Source: Cercis canadensis
Lineage: Eukaryota > Streptophyta > Magnoliopsida > Fabales > Fabaceae
DNA: 64,000 nt
Direction: 5' to 3'
Assembly (NCBI GenBank): GCA_003255065.1
Contig: QAOA01002442.1
Location: 142,010-206,009 of the forward strand
The position numbers were made by a program, and so were the translations under genes. Of the stretch, positions 34,032-45,740 are shown piece by piece (within the stretch, counting starts at the first letter, position 1; the number at the start of each line of letters is the position of its first letter). The notes below the pieces were generated by a model. That model was not told the origin of the DNA. It ran no database searches and was given only the letters and a program-made list of their open reading frames with translations.

Positions 34032-35000
34032 TCTTTTTTTTTTTTCCCAAGAAAAAACAACCACTAACTGAAAAGAAGAAAACAGCTGATTTCTTAATTT
34101 ATAACTAATATTTGTTGGGGGCACAGTAATTTTTCACTGAACAACTAGCTAATATATATGACAGAACCTAATATAGTATATTGGTTAATCTAAATAATAA
34201 AAAAATATTACCACGCAATTATCTTATTTTTAAAGTTCTCAATTGTTTTATTTTCTCTCTATAATTTTTTTTGTTATATGATGGTAAAAAAAAGTTTAAA
34301 TTTTTAACCTCTTGCAATTACAAAACCCCTCACTGTTTGATTTCTCTTCCTAATTTTACTCAAACACTAAAATTACTAATAATTATTATATTAAAAAAAC
34401 ACAGACAATACAAATTTACATGCTTGTTACCCAAACTTCTCACATGCTTGCAGCGTCACGGTCTGAACAGTTATTTATAGATAGTTCAATCAAATAGAAT
34501 GGTATCAGCTCCATTAGCAAATTATCCGTTGCTGGAAGGAATGATTTAATTTATGGCCGCCATCTATTTTTTTTGGGTTCACTAGAACTCTAGAATTAAG
34601 CTACACAACAGCGGTAGCCTATCCTCTTCCAAAATCTCATCCTTGCTTCCAATTGGAGTTGAACCCGGTATCTCTATCATAAATTTCCAAGTGTTCAACT
34701 ATTGACGTGTCCCCTTTGAGACATATTTATGCATCTATAATACAATATGAATTATTCATAAGTTTTAAAGTAATTGGAGGTAAGCATGAACCTAGCTTGC
34801 ACATATCTTTATTTATTTAATAAAATATTTGGATAAAATTATTAAGAAGGGTTTGAATATTATAATGAGAAAAGACAAATAAAAACTGCTTGAAACACAC
34901 TTACGGATAACATAGATATACACATCCACATAAAAAGTAAATAAATTTACATTGGTAGTTTTGGCTGAAACAGTACTAGTTTTTAGAACATGTAGAACAA
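34032..35000. other. Shared noncoding segment with SINE relic
   Basis: Nearly identical to about 40640-41620. It holds no gene. 34600-34740 (and 41215-41340) carries a minus-strand box B-like GGTTCAACTCC and resembles an old tRNA-derived SINE. Its presence in both blocks shows it predates the block II/III duplication. Similar worn pieces occur at about 4960-5040 and 15300-15400. Confidence 0.5.
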
Positions 35001-35072
35001 AAGAGTAGCAACAACTTTATTTTGGAAACACAAAAATGGGCATAGTAATTGTAGTTTGGAGTTTCGCTTGTT

Positions 35073-35229
35073 AATTACAATTGTAGACGTACTCATATTC
35101 CGCTAGGTTTTGTACACAGGTTTTAATGATTGTCGTCCCCACAAAATCCTTTCCATGTTTTGTCATCCCCACAAAATTCTTTCCATGTTTTCCTAGGATT
35201 ATCACATAGCTCTCCAACAATTCGTTGCG
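35073..35229 (-). pseudogene. Degenerate defensin relic with in-frame 30-bp duplication
   Basis: After a TATATGCAG acceptor, the minus strand gives a frame with L-C-D-N-P-R-K-T-W-K-E-F-C-G-D-D, then the T-W-K-G-F-C-G-D-D segment again, then TAA (35123-35125). This is the first loop of a defensin domain duplicated once. The second half of the domain, the CxC motif and the second domain are missing, and no exon 1 is attached. The counterpart at 41.7 kb has only one copy of the duplicated piece. Confidence 0.65.
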
Positions 35230-36978
35230 CTGCATATATGTAGAGAAAAGAAAAATGGAATAAAGATAACACTAGTGCGATGATTTCTATATGTGTTGAT
35301 TATTTTAATATATATGTTTCATGATTTTTTTTTTGTATATATACTTATCATGAACTATATATATAGTAAATATGGGGATAAATTATCTAAAATCTTGTTA
35401 AAAGTAGACAAAAAACTAATAGAAAATATATTAATCAAACATGTTTTCATAATTTTTATTTTTTAAAATTTTCATATCAAACATGCTTTCATTGTTTTCA
35501 TTTTCTAAAAATAGTTTTCAACTTTACAAACTAAACATGTTTTTTAAAATATTAGAAACTGAATATGAAAAGGTATTTCAGCTAATAAAAACTGAAAATA
35601 AAAATAAAGAAATATTTTAAAAAACAAATAAGTTTTAACTGATTCAATTTTTTAAGATTTTTTTAATAATACTAAATTTACCAAAAATCTCTCAAAGAAT
35701 AAGCAACGCTACATCCCCTCTTAGCAATCACCTTTTTACAATGCTTGGGCGGCCCTCTACCGTAAGAAAGAAAGAAAATTGACGCGGTAAGGAACAAGCA
35801 AATCTTCAAGCTCTCCCTTTTTTGGACGTTTTGTATTTTTGGGGTTCGGGCTTAACAAGAGGTTTATATGGGCCTTTAGATATGCTGAATTCTATTATCC
35901 AATAACTAGCTAATTTGGGCTTTGGGGTCTTTTAAGTGTTCCTTTCGTTGGGCTTAGTCAAGTTGTTTTATGAGATTACAAGTTGGGCTTAGTTTAGGAA
36001 TTGAAACAATAAAAAAAATGCGAATTCTATAATACTACATGAATATGTTATACTATAATTACACTGACATGATAAATATATGTAATTTTTATATTTTATT
36101 AAATATAAATATATTTTATTTTCTCAAATAAATTTAAAAACAGTTAATTTATACACATATCATTTTCATATTGGCTAATCTCATATAGTATGATATACTA
36201 CATAAATATGAAAAGTATCTAAGAGAGTATATACTTTTTCCTCACCTATATTTTTACATAATGTACACAGTCCTTCCCTATATTTTCAAAACCTAGACTT
36301 CCCCTGAATGTTGAAAAAAATACTACTACTTAGTCCACGTCAATCATTAAATCATAATCAAAGGTGGTAAAAATAGTATAAAATGTTTATAATCCTCTCA
36401 ATTAGCAGTTAAATTCTAGCAATTAAATTCAAATATGAATTATGATATAGTAAAATTCTGCCCACCTACTATTTTCTAAAATTGTTTCAAAATTGCTACT
36501 AGAATTTAACTGCAAAAAATTCACTGCTAATTGAGTTATTATTGCTCCTTCGGAAGATAACTTAATGATTGAATTAGCGAATTGAACTAAGTTGTAGTAT
36601 TTTTTAAAGTTTAGAGGAGATTTATGTAAGTTTTTAAAATAGATGGGAGGGTCATGTAAATCACTTTCCTTACTAATAAGAGATTTAGTAAAACATATTG
36701 GTTTTGTTATAGGAAAAAACTGAATAAGAATAATTAGATTTATTAGACTTTGGATTTTACTTTGTTTATTAATCAGAAAAGTTTAGTACTCTATAGAGTG
36801 AAGTGAACCTAATTGACATGTCAACAGGAACTCAGTGTAATATCTAGTGGCCAATCAATGTAGCACGAGCTGGCTCATGTGTTCCTTAGTGATGAAATTG
36901 AGAGCCTGTCTTATGATGGAACCAAACATACAATCCTGATATAATGGGTTTATAATTATATATTCAACTTTGATTTAT

Positions 36979-36980
<2 letters not shown>

Positions 36981-37010
<30 letters not shown>
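36981..37010. repeat. (CT)15 microsatellite
   Basis: An uninterrupted 30-base CT tract. The homologous site in block I (about 10976-10991) is about half as long, so the tract changed length after duplication. Confidence 0.95.
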
Positions 37011-37012
<2 letters not shown>

Positions 37013-37499
37013 CCTTTGTCTTGCATAAGTATTGCATGGCATAAAAATCATGAACTAAGTGTCTTATTTCCAACACTTTTAATTTGAGTAATGATATTAG
37101 TCTAGGTTTCTCACTTGGAACCCTCAATTTTGATTATAATTTGATAGTTTGATACCCTATACAACCATTAAATAAATAAAGCGCCTCAGAAAGTGCAAGT
37201 TTTTCTCTGGCATTTCTGCATCATAGCTTGCCCAGTTTTGTATGAACTTAAAAGTAATGTTAATGCATGTGTAAGATATTTTCCCAGCATGCACAAATGG
37301 TTCAGAGTCTCAGCTCCATGCCTTTGCTACATGTCCAAAAGCCATAGAGGCATGTGGGCTGTTTCTTTTGTTTTCTTTTCTTCGTAGAAGGGGACATGTT
37401 ATTAAAATAAGCATACACATAAACTTTAGCAAAAATAAATAACAGCAATTTTTGAAACAAAATCTTAATTTTGGGAACACAAAGTAGGGAGGTATTGTA

Positions 37500-37972
37500 G
37501 AGTTTCACTCGTCATAGTGCTTGACGCACCATAATCCATACTATGACAATGACCCCTAAACAAATTCTTGTTTTCCCTGCACTGTCTAGAGCATTCAACA
37601 TCACTAAGACAAGGCTCGTTCCATGTTCCACTAAGCCTTTCACAAAAAATTTTACATTTGTATTTGCACCAACATTGAAGAAATGTACATAATTCTCGCA
37701 GTGCACCCTCTTTCTCCCAGCACTGTGTATCATAATGATGGTCGACATTACAAAGCCCTTTCCACATTCCACTAGAAAAATGACATCGGTTATTTTCTTC
37801 CCATACATGTCTACCTGCACATATAGAAATTAAGAAAAGAAAAGAAAATAAGATGATACTGATTGGTTATGATCCTCCCCAAAAATATAGAAGAAAGAGA
37901 GACTTACCATTGATGAGGGAGAAGCCAAGGGAAGACAATGAAAATGGAGGATTTAGAAACTGAGGTAGCCAT
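37500..37972 (-). pseudogene. Two-domain defensin pseudogene (37.5 kb copy)
   Basis: Exon 1 (37908-37972) is 65 bases and ends in phase 2. Joined to exon 2 (acceptor before 37814) it gives TGG then an immediate TAG, so translation stops at the junction. In the defensin frame of exon 2, the third cysteine of domain 1 is tyrosine. A 1-base deletion near 37530 shifts the frame before the last cysteines. The promoter TATA element is shortened to TATA (about 38025-38030). The copy has at least four independent lesions. Confidence 0.85.
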
Positions 37973-39267
37973 AGTTGGCTAGAGAATTAAGGCTCTTGTT
38001 TGGTGCTTAAGGTAAAGATTAGCTTAGTATAGCAAGAGCAAGGTCACTGCTTTCGATACTTTATCATCTACAGACATTGGAAAAATGGTTGCAGTTGTTG
38101 CTGAGGATCTTCCTCGTAAGCTTCGTTGTAGTTTCTGAGCGAGGATCATCCAGGTATACATGCCTCTTACTTATCTCTGGTACTTGTTTTTTTTTTTCTT
38201 TGTCTTGCAAGTTTTTTGTTTTTTTTTTTTTCACTTTAATGCTTTCGGCCAAATGTGGTATCATACGGTTTGGTTTTTGTTTCTATAGCGAATTCATTTT
38301 ATTTTATTATCTTTTCTTAATTTTAGGATTAGCTGAGAACTTGTATATAAAATTTGTTCTCTTATTTTATAGGAGTCTAGGTTAGAAAGACATGTTTTTA
38401 ATTTTTTTCTTAAAAAATTGTTCTCTTGCAATGCACTGACTTGTGAATTTTTGAAGAGTGGGAGTAGTTTGCACTTACTGCAAAAAGGTTAGTCTAGGAA
38501 AACAAAATACAAAGGCATTGCTCAAGAGCACAATTGGTACCACCAGAAGGCAAACAATGGGAGGAAAGTTTTCACCAGAGTAGTGGCGCAAAACTCATCA
38601 TGAAGTGTATTGGGTTAATCAACAATTACATGACCCTCCAGAGTCTTGGCATTAAAAGCAAATATATTCCGTGCTTTCCATTTCTGCCAACAAACAGGGA
38701 TCTACTCCAACCTTCATCTTTCTGGTCAGGAATTTCTCTAAATTCCTAATTTTGAAAACTTTGTACTTAAATAGAAATTGCTCTTATATAGTGAATGAGT
38801 TGTAGGTCTAGAGGGTAGAAGGGTTCTATTTTCGTTGTGTACTCCACTCCCAATTTCCCAATGCATTATGCTCCTTTGTAGCCGAAAAAAGAAGAAGAAG
38901 AAATTACTCTTATATAAAGCACTGGTGATGACAAACACACTTTTTTCAAACCTCTCAACTTTTTTGTTTGATGACCCCGAAGGTAGTCAAGCCTCTCAAT
39001 ATTAAACCATCTAATATAATTTTATTGTAATTATATTTAACGATATAAATACAATTTGGAAATAGTTATGCCAAAAAAGGCAAATAAAATTTTGCTGAAA
39101 TTCCCCTTATTAATAGCATAAACACACAAACCCATATAACAAAAAAGTAAAGTTACGGTTGTACTGCTAGTATATGTAGAACATTTAAGTAGCAGCAACA
39201 ATGAACAAAAGCTTTATTTTTGGGAACACAATGTAAACATTGTAATTGTAATCGGGAGTCTCCCTGG

Positions 39268-39717
39268 TTAACAGTAATAGCTGCACACACATTTGTCATC
39301 TTCACAACTACCCCTAAACTTATTATCCCGCTCCCTGCACTGCCTAGAGCAAAGAGTATTACTAACACAAACCCCGTGCCATGTCCCACTAGGGCTATAA
39401 CAAAAACCTGCACAGTTGTATTGGCACCAACATTCTAATCCTGGACAGGTTCCCCATAGTGCGCTCTCCTTATCCCTGCATTGTGTAGAACACAAGCAAT
39501 TGAGAACACAAGGCCCTTTATATGTTGCGCTAGGAAATTCACATAGTCCTGCACATATAGAAATTAAGAAAAGAAAAGAAAATAAGATGATACTGATTGG
39601 TTATTATCCTCCCCGAAAATACAGAAGAAAGAGAGACTTAACGTTGATAGAGGAAAGGAGAAGGAGAAGCCAAAGGAAGGCAATGAAAATGGATGATTTA
39701 GAAATAGAAGTAGCCAT
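39268..39717 (-). pseudogene. Two-domain defensin with broken splice donor (39.3 kb copy)
   Basis: Exon 1 (39642-39717) is identical base for base to that of the intact 33.0 kb gene. Exon 2 (39268-39548) is fully open with all 16 domain cysteines plus one extra in the second loop of domain 1 (C-V-L-N-C-L-C). The only clear lesion is the donor: TT instead of GT at 39641-39640. Using the GT one base earlier would shift the frame and stop early. Exon 2 is also three codons shorter at its start. TATA and AATAAA are preserved. It is either a very recent pseudogene or a copy spliced unusually; I favour the former. Confidence 0.75.
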
Positions 39718-41736
39718 AGTTGGCTAGAAATTAAAGGTTCTTGTTTGGTGATTAAGGTGAAGATTAGCTTAGGTATATATAGCAAGAGCAAGGGCACTGC
39801 TTTCGATATATACTTAATCAACTACAAACATTGGAAAAATCGTTACAATTGCTGCTGGCGATCTTCCTTGTTAGCCTCTTTGTAGTTTTTGAGTAGGGAT
39901 CATCCAAGTATATATGCCTCTCTTACTTGTCTCTAGTACTTGTTTTGTTTCTTTTACTGGTATCGGCATCTTGATGTCTAGCAATAGAATCAGCTAACAC
40001 CCAAAAGTTTGTGTTATTTATTTATCTTAAGGTTACATGCCAAACTTTTTTTGTTTTTTTTGCTTTTTGAAATGAGCTCCTTGTTTAATTAATAGACTAA
40101 TTAAAGAACCATTGGCACTATTCATTCTTAATTAACTTTAACTAATTAGCATACTTTTAGTTTTAGGTAAACCCAAATGGCCATGATAGTAGGCTTTATT
40201 AAGCACTATTCTAGAATGTAACTTATTGCCAGCTAGAACAATTGATAAGTTAATTTGTAAAACATGAAGTACAAGGAAAGGATAGAGACTAACCATTGGA
40301 GGAGAAGAGGAAGCAATGCAGGTGAAGAGTTGATAAGTTTTCTAAGAAGGCATCTCTTGGAGCTCAAGGTAAAAGATATATAGAAAGAGTCAATATGAGT
40401 AAGCTATAATTGGGATGCTTTGGAGAGTTCGAGTTGAACAATGCTGGTGGTGGTGGAAAAATGGATGTACCTTGTTGCTGGGGCACTTCAAGTATGCCTA
40501 CTCCTGTTCTCTGCTCTCTGTTTTCTTCCTTTATTTCGTATGCACATCATGCATCCTATCACCTGTGTATCCGGCAAGATCATCAACACTAGTATGCTTG
40601 CTCTCCTTTTTTCTTTTTCCCCTCTGGCTCTAATTATTAATCACTAATCTTTTTTTTTTTTCCCAAGAAATAACAACCACTAACTGAACGGAGAAAACAG
40701 CTGATTTCTTAATTTATAACTAATATTTGTTGAGGGCACAGTAATTTTTCACTGAACAACTAGCTAATATATATGAAAGAACCTAATATAGTATATTGGT
40801 TAATCTAAATAATAAAAAAAAAAATATTACCAAGCAATTTTCTTATTTTTAAAGTTCTCAATTGTTTTATTTCTCTCTGTAATTTTTTTTTTGTTACATG
40901 ATGGTAAAATTTTTTAAAATTTTTAACCTCTTGCAATTACAAAACCCCTCACTGTTTGATTTCTCTTCCTAATTTTACTCAAACACTAAAATTACTAATG
41001 ACTATTATATTAAAAAAACTGAAAATACAAATTTACATGCTGGTTACCCAAACTTCTCACATGCTTGAAGCCTCACGGTCTGAACAGTTATTTATAGAAA
41101 GTTCAATCAAATAGAATGGTATCAGCTCCATTAGCAAATTTTCCGTTGTTGGAAGGAATAATTTAATTTATGGGCACCATCTATTTTTTTTGGGTTCACT
41201 AGAACTCTAGAAGCTACACAACAGTGGTAGCCTATCCCCTTTCAAAATCTCCTCCTTGTTCCCAATTGGATTTGAACCCGGTATCTTTATCGTGAATTTC
41301 CAAGTGTTCAACCATTGACATATTCCCTTTGAGACATATTTATGCATCTATAATACAATATGAATTATTCATAAGTTTTAAAGTAATTGGTAGTAAGCAT
41401 GAACCTAGCTTGCACAGATATTTTTTTATTTAATAAAATATTTGGATAAAATTATTAAGAATGGTTTGAATATTATAATGAGAAAAAGACAAATAAAAAC
41501 TGCTTGAAACACACTTATGGATAACATAGATATACACACCCAGATAAAAAGTAAATAAAGTTATATTGGTAGTTTTGGCTGAAACACTATTAGTTCTTAG
41601 AACATGTAGAACAAAAGAGTAGCAACAACTTTATTTTGGAAACACAAATATGGGCATAGTGATTGTAGGTTGGAGTTTCGCTTGTTAATTAGAATTGTAG
41701 ACATACTCATATTCCGCTAGGTTTTGTCTGCAGGTT

Positions 41737-42009
41737 TTAATGATTGTCATCCCCACAAAACCCTTTCCATGTTTTCCTAGGATTATCACATAGCTCTCCA
41801 ACAATTCGTTGCGCTGCATATATGTAGAGCAAAGAAAAATGAAATAAAGATAACACTAGTTAAGTGATTATCATTATCAACAAACAGATAATTTAGATGG
41901 AGAAGAAAGAAAGAGAGAGAGAGAGGCTAACCATTGGTAGGGGAAACCAAAAGCGCAAGATAGGCAAAAGGCAATGAAGGTAGTTGATTTACAAGCAGAA
42001 GTAATAATG
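41737..42009 (-). pseudogene. Degenerate defensin relic (41.7-42.0 kb copy)
   Basis: Exon 1 region (41932-42009) still translates to a hydrophobic signal-like segment ending at a GT donor (GTTAGC), but the initiating ATG is ATT-type sequence. Exon 2 (41737-41813, acceptor CAG at 41814-41816) has only the first part of a domain (L-C-D-N-P-R-K-T-W-K-G-F-C-G-D-D) and then TAA. A TATA-like GTATATATAG remains near 42040. It is a single-domain relic of an older paralogue. Confidence 0.65.
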
Positions 42010-42380
42010 TTTGCTGTGGCTAAAGGCGAGATTAGGTTAGGTATATATAGCAAGAGAAAAGGGTGTTGGTTTGGATACTTGAATAGCACTACAAGAAAAT
42101 ACACAAAATTCTGTGAGAAACTCGTTTCTCATGGACTTTCTCATGGATTTGCGCCGTCAGAAAAACTCTCATGACAAATCAGATTTCTCACGGAATTTGA
42201 TGTCAATGAGAAATTTTCTCATAGATTTGTCTAGGAGAAACTCTGAGAAAATCCACGATAAAAATTGGTGAAGGCATGAGAATATATCCATGATTTTCTC
42301 ACAGATTTTATACGTGAGAAACTTCTCTTGGATGTTGTCCAACAAGAAGAATGGAGAGAGGGTGAGAAGAGACTCGGTGA

Positions 42381-42820
42381 TGCAACATATGTGATGGAAC
42401 GGTACAAAATTCAACAACTCGTTGATTCCTCAGAATACCAAGAGGTTGAAGCTAAGAATTGAGAAAATTCTCAAACTGTTTATTCAATCAAATTTGTCTC
42501 TCAAAAGGTTGTACAAACGCATATAAAGGAAAGCCCTAAATGCAAGAAATAACAAAAATTATGAAAAGGTCCATACATAATGAAAATTTTGAAAATAACC
42601 CTAAATTTATGATAAAATGAGAAAATGTTGTTTTGACCATTGAAACGATGATATTTGGCTAAAATCACGCGATGTGTGGGACAAAGCCCGCATTTTGCTC
42701 AGAAGGTCATTCCACTTAGAAAAGTGTATTATTTTGTAAAAAACGGACATTATTGACTTTTCTGGTCAACTTTGGGTGCTCCATCTGTGTCATGAATTCT
42801 CACTCCTTCTGCACTACATC
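42381..42820. mobile_element. 440-bp insert flanked by a 9-bp direct repeat
   Basis: ACTCGGTGA occurs at 42372-42380 and again at 42821-42829, and the outer sequences join naturally (gaagagactcggtgaaggagg). A 9-bp target duplication suggests a Mutator-like element, but I see no convincing terminal inverted repeat. It has no ORF. Confidence 0.55.
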
Positions 42821-42829
42821 ACTCGGTGA

Positions 42830-45189
42830 AGGAGGAGTACAACAAGCTTGAAGGTGGAGGTGATTTCACTTAGGTATGACCCATTTTACCCGAATTTAAG
42901 GTGGATTTGAATTTGTATGGGTTTCTCTTTGAATCTTAGGTTTATTAGCATTGGGTAGCAAGTGTTTGGGTTCTTTCTTAGTGTTTATGCACCCATTACT
43001 TCCTAATTTAGACTTGTCTCTAATTTTTATGGGTTAATTTCGATTGGCTGTTACATTGGTTGAAGATGGAGTTTGATCTTTGCTGAAGATATCATGTTCT
43101 TGTTTGTTCCATCTCTGCTAATGAGTTTAAGTTTTTGTTATGCTATTTGATTTGATTTCTTCTTTTAGTGTTCTGTTTGGGTAAGGAGGTATGGCAATAG
43201 GAGCCCCAGTGTTGCTATACTTTGTGACTCATATACATAAGGTTTTGGAGGTGTATCTCATCTATTTCTATTTTCATTGTTATTAATGGATCGCCTTTGT
43301 AAGAGAATGGGATAAATGCTATTTCAGCTCAGTGAAAAATCAAAGTTGAAGAGTCTTTTTTTTTTTTTTTTTTTTTTTNTTTTTTTTTTTTTTTTTTCTG
43401 GTTTAGGTTATGATTTTTACATGTGTTCTACCCTTTACCATTGCAATTATTTTTGAAGAAGGCTGATTGATTTTAGATGACAAAAGGTGCTCAAATATTT
43501 GGTTTTCATATATATATATATATATATGTTTAGTTCATTGGTGAAGTATATTTCAGCTGGATGCTTTGGTGTGCTTGTGGCGACCTGTGAATTTATCCAT
43601 TGTGCTTACTTATTGTCATTTAGTTAATATGAGAAATGTCAGAAGTAAATCCTTGTTGGTCTTGTCTCCTTTTGGGATCATTTTGCTTATTTCTTCTTGA
43701 GCTAATTTGGGTTCACTTTGACTTTTACTTAGTGCATTATTTTATTGTGTTTCAAAGCTTGTTTTGGCATGATCAAGGGCTGATTAGGATTTGTTACTTA
43801 CCTTATTGTGGGTCGGTCTTTGTTTTGGCATGGAATTTGTGTATCAAAATCACTTGAATTTCTTCATTTTCGGGTGCTGTCATGGCCCTGGCAGCACTTT
43901 GTCTTTTTTTTTTTTTCTAATTTAAGCTATAGAGCTCCGTTTTGCATGATTCTTGCTTTGTTAGAACTGTAAAATGTGTGCCTTTCATTTGTGTAATTTT
44001 AAGAATTTTTTCATGTCTCCCCTGCTCCCAGTTTTAATTTGAATGCGACTGTTTATTTCTGCACTATTGCTACTGTCATCTCTCTGGCAATATTCGGTCT
44101 TTCATTTCTATTTTGAGCTATAGAGCTCCATTTTACATGATTCTTGCTCTGTTAGAACTATAAGATGTGTTTCTTTCATGTATGAAATTTTCAGAATTTA
44201 TGCATGCTTCTCATGTTCCTATTTTGATTATGAATGTGGCTGTTTATGTCTATATTGTTGCTGCTGCTTTGGGCCATTTTTATTGCTATTATGTTAAGTT
44301 TTTATACTGCTGTTCTAGACTATTTTCCAAAATTCGTTTTGCTATTTTGCTGGAGCTTGTTCAAAGGTTTCTTTTAAGTGCTGTCTTGCCTGTTTTTTTT
44401 TTTGTTTTTTTGTTTTTTTGTTTTAGAACTTGTTAGAGTTGTTCTAAAGTGAACTATGTGGACTTTGATTCCATCCATTGGGTACGTAGGCACTCGAGGG
44501 GAAGCGAGTCAAGTCCAACTTTCAAATAACTTTCCCATTTCATTTAATTTCTAGTTTTCAAGAAGAGATAAAAATCAAAGTCTCTAAGCCTCTCTTTGAC
44601 TTGTTTTGGCTCAATGCTACTCAATTTTACTTGTTTTTGGCTCTAAGCCTTTAATGATCCCATGTGGTCAAGTTTTTTATTTCTTTGCTTTCAAACCCTT
44701 TTTGAGAACTACGAGGGCTTTGATTTCTCTTTGAGGATACATAGACATCTACAATTGTAGGGCGAATCCACCTTTGTAAATATTCTATTTTTCTCCTTGT
44801 TTTAAACTTTTAAATATCAACATACTTTTATAGGGAGAATTGAAATACATTTTGGCCATATCATATTTACACAATTAATTTTGGGTAACTGTCTTTCAGA
44901 CGGATGTTGTGGGGTGCCTAACACCTTCCCCCACACACAAACTGACTCCCGAACCATCTTTAGTTCGCATACCGTTTTTTTTTTTTATAAATTCAAAAGA
45001 GGTTTTCCAATTGTTCCCAATTTTCTTAATACAATTAGTGGTTATTCTAAGTGTTTTTTGAAAACTAATCTCTAAAGTCTGTCATCCGTGTTGCGGCGAC
45101 TTTCGGGTATATTGTGATAGTAGCCATGTCCACTATGCCGGCTTGTGTGGGATGTGGGGGCTGGGTCGCTGGAGCGGAGTCCATCATGC
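42830..45189. other. CACTA interior, T-rich, no intact gene
   Basis: No supported ORF. 43351-43397 is a T run containing a single N at 43379 (an assembly gap in a homopolymer). A direct repeat around 'gctatagagctcc' lies at about 43925 and 44117. 44905-44960 contains 'ggggtgcctaacaccttccc', a word I associate with plant repeats, but I cannot name the family. Confidence 0.45.
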
Positions 45190-45740
45190 CGCCTCTAACC
45201 TTATGCCATAGATGAGCCCCTTCTTGTTCTTCCCGCCATCAACATTCAACCACATGGCTGGTGTCATCAACGGAAGAAGATGAGGACTGAGTCCGTGACC
45301 TCAACTCCTTATAAGAAGTCTGCATGGGTTAGATTAAAATTAGTAAGATTTTAATAATAAATAAAGAGGTCTAGTTAGATAAAATTTTAATGAACTTTAA
45401 TTAAGTTAACTTACATAAGTGGACTCAGCCATTGGATGCAGCCAGCATTTGGTCACACTGTGCTGAAGGTGATGAAAAACCTCAGTGGCGTTAGGCTCCC
45501 TACCTAACTCCTTCATCTGTAAACAACCAATTAAAGTTAAAGAATTAGAAAAAAAGAGATAATTATGAGCTACTTACTTAACAAAGTATTAAGTTAACTT
45601 ACCAGCTTCCTCTTATGCTCAGAAACGGTGATGGATCCACCTCTGTGGTAACAGCTACCCTGATCCACCAATCGATTCTTCTTGTTACACTCTGAGGCTA
45701 CCTTGAACTCTAGGGATCCCCATATAGCCCTCAACTACGC
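45190..45740 (-). pseudogene. CACTA-associated Transposase_24-like gene fragment
   Basis: Three minus-strand exons with consensus splice sites: about 45740-45603, 45516-45415 and from 45319 down. Exon 1 gives E-C-N-K-K-N-R and H-R-G-G-S-I-T-V; exon 2 gives M-K-E-L-G-R-E-P-N-A-T-E-V-F-H-H. These match the 'N-K-x-N-R ... G-S ... G-R-x-P-x-x-x-E-x-F-x-x-T-H' pattern of the plant Ptta/En/Spm transposase family. Both joins keep phase 0. Exon 3 meets a TGA near 45245 after V-E-C. A frame-shifted continuation has G-G-K-N-K-K-G-L-I-Y-G, the usual end of the domain. The frameshift and missing N-terminus make it a pseudogene. Confidence 0.7.

Larger units (their letters stand above)
20395..35300. repeat. 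Segmental block II of the defensin region
   Basis: This block matches blocks I and III but is expanded by two copia insertions (21551-26580 and 27178-32405). Removing them rejoins sequence continuous with 37.4-39.1 kb. The segment 33000-35260 is nearly identical to 39570-41850. It carries defensin copies at 20.6-21.1 kb (broken) and 32.6-33.1 kb (intact) and a relic at 35.1 kb. The junction with block III lies near 35283-35312. Confidence 0.8.
35312..42086. repeat. Segmental block III of the defensin region
   Basis: 35312-37080 matches 9485-11070. 37386-39060 matches 11250-12640 and block II. 39060-42086 matches 32405-35280. About 300 bases at 37080-37386 are specific to this block. It ends where the CACTA terminus begins at 42087. 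Confidence 0.8.
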
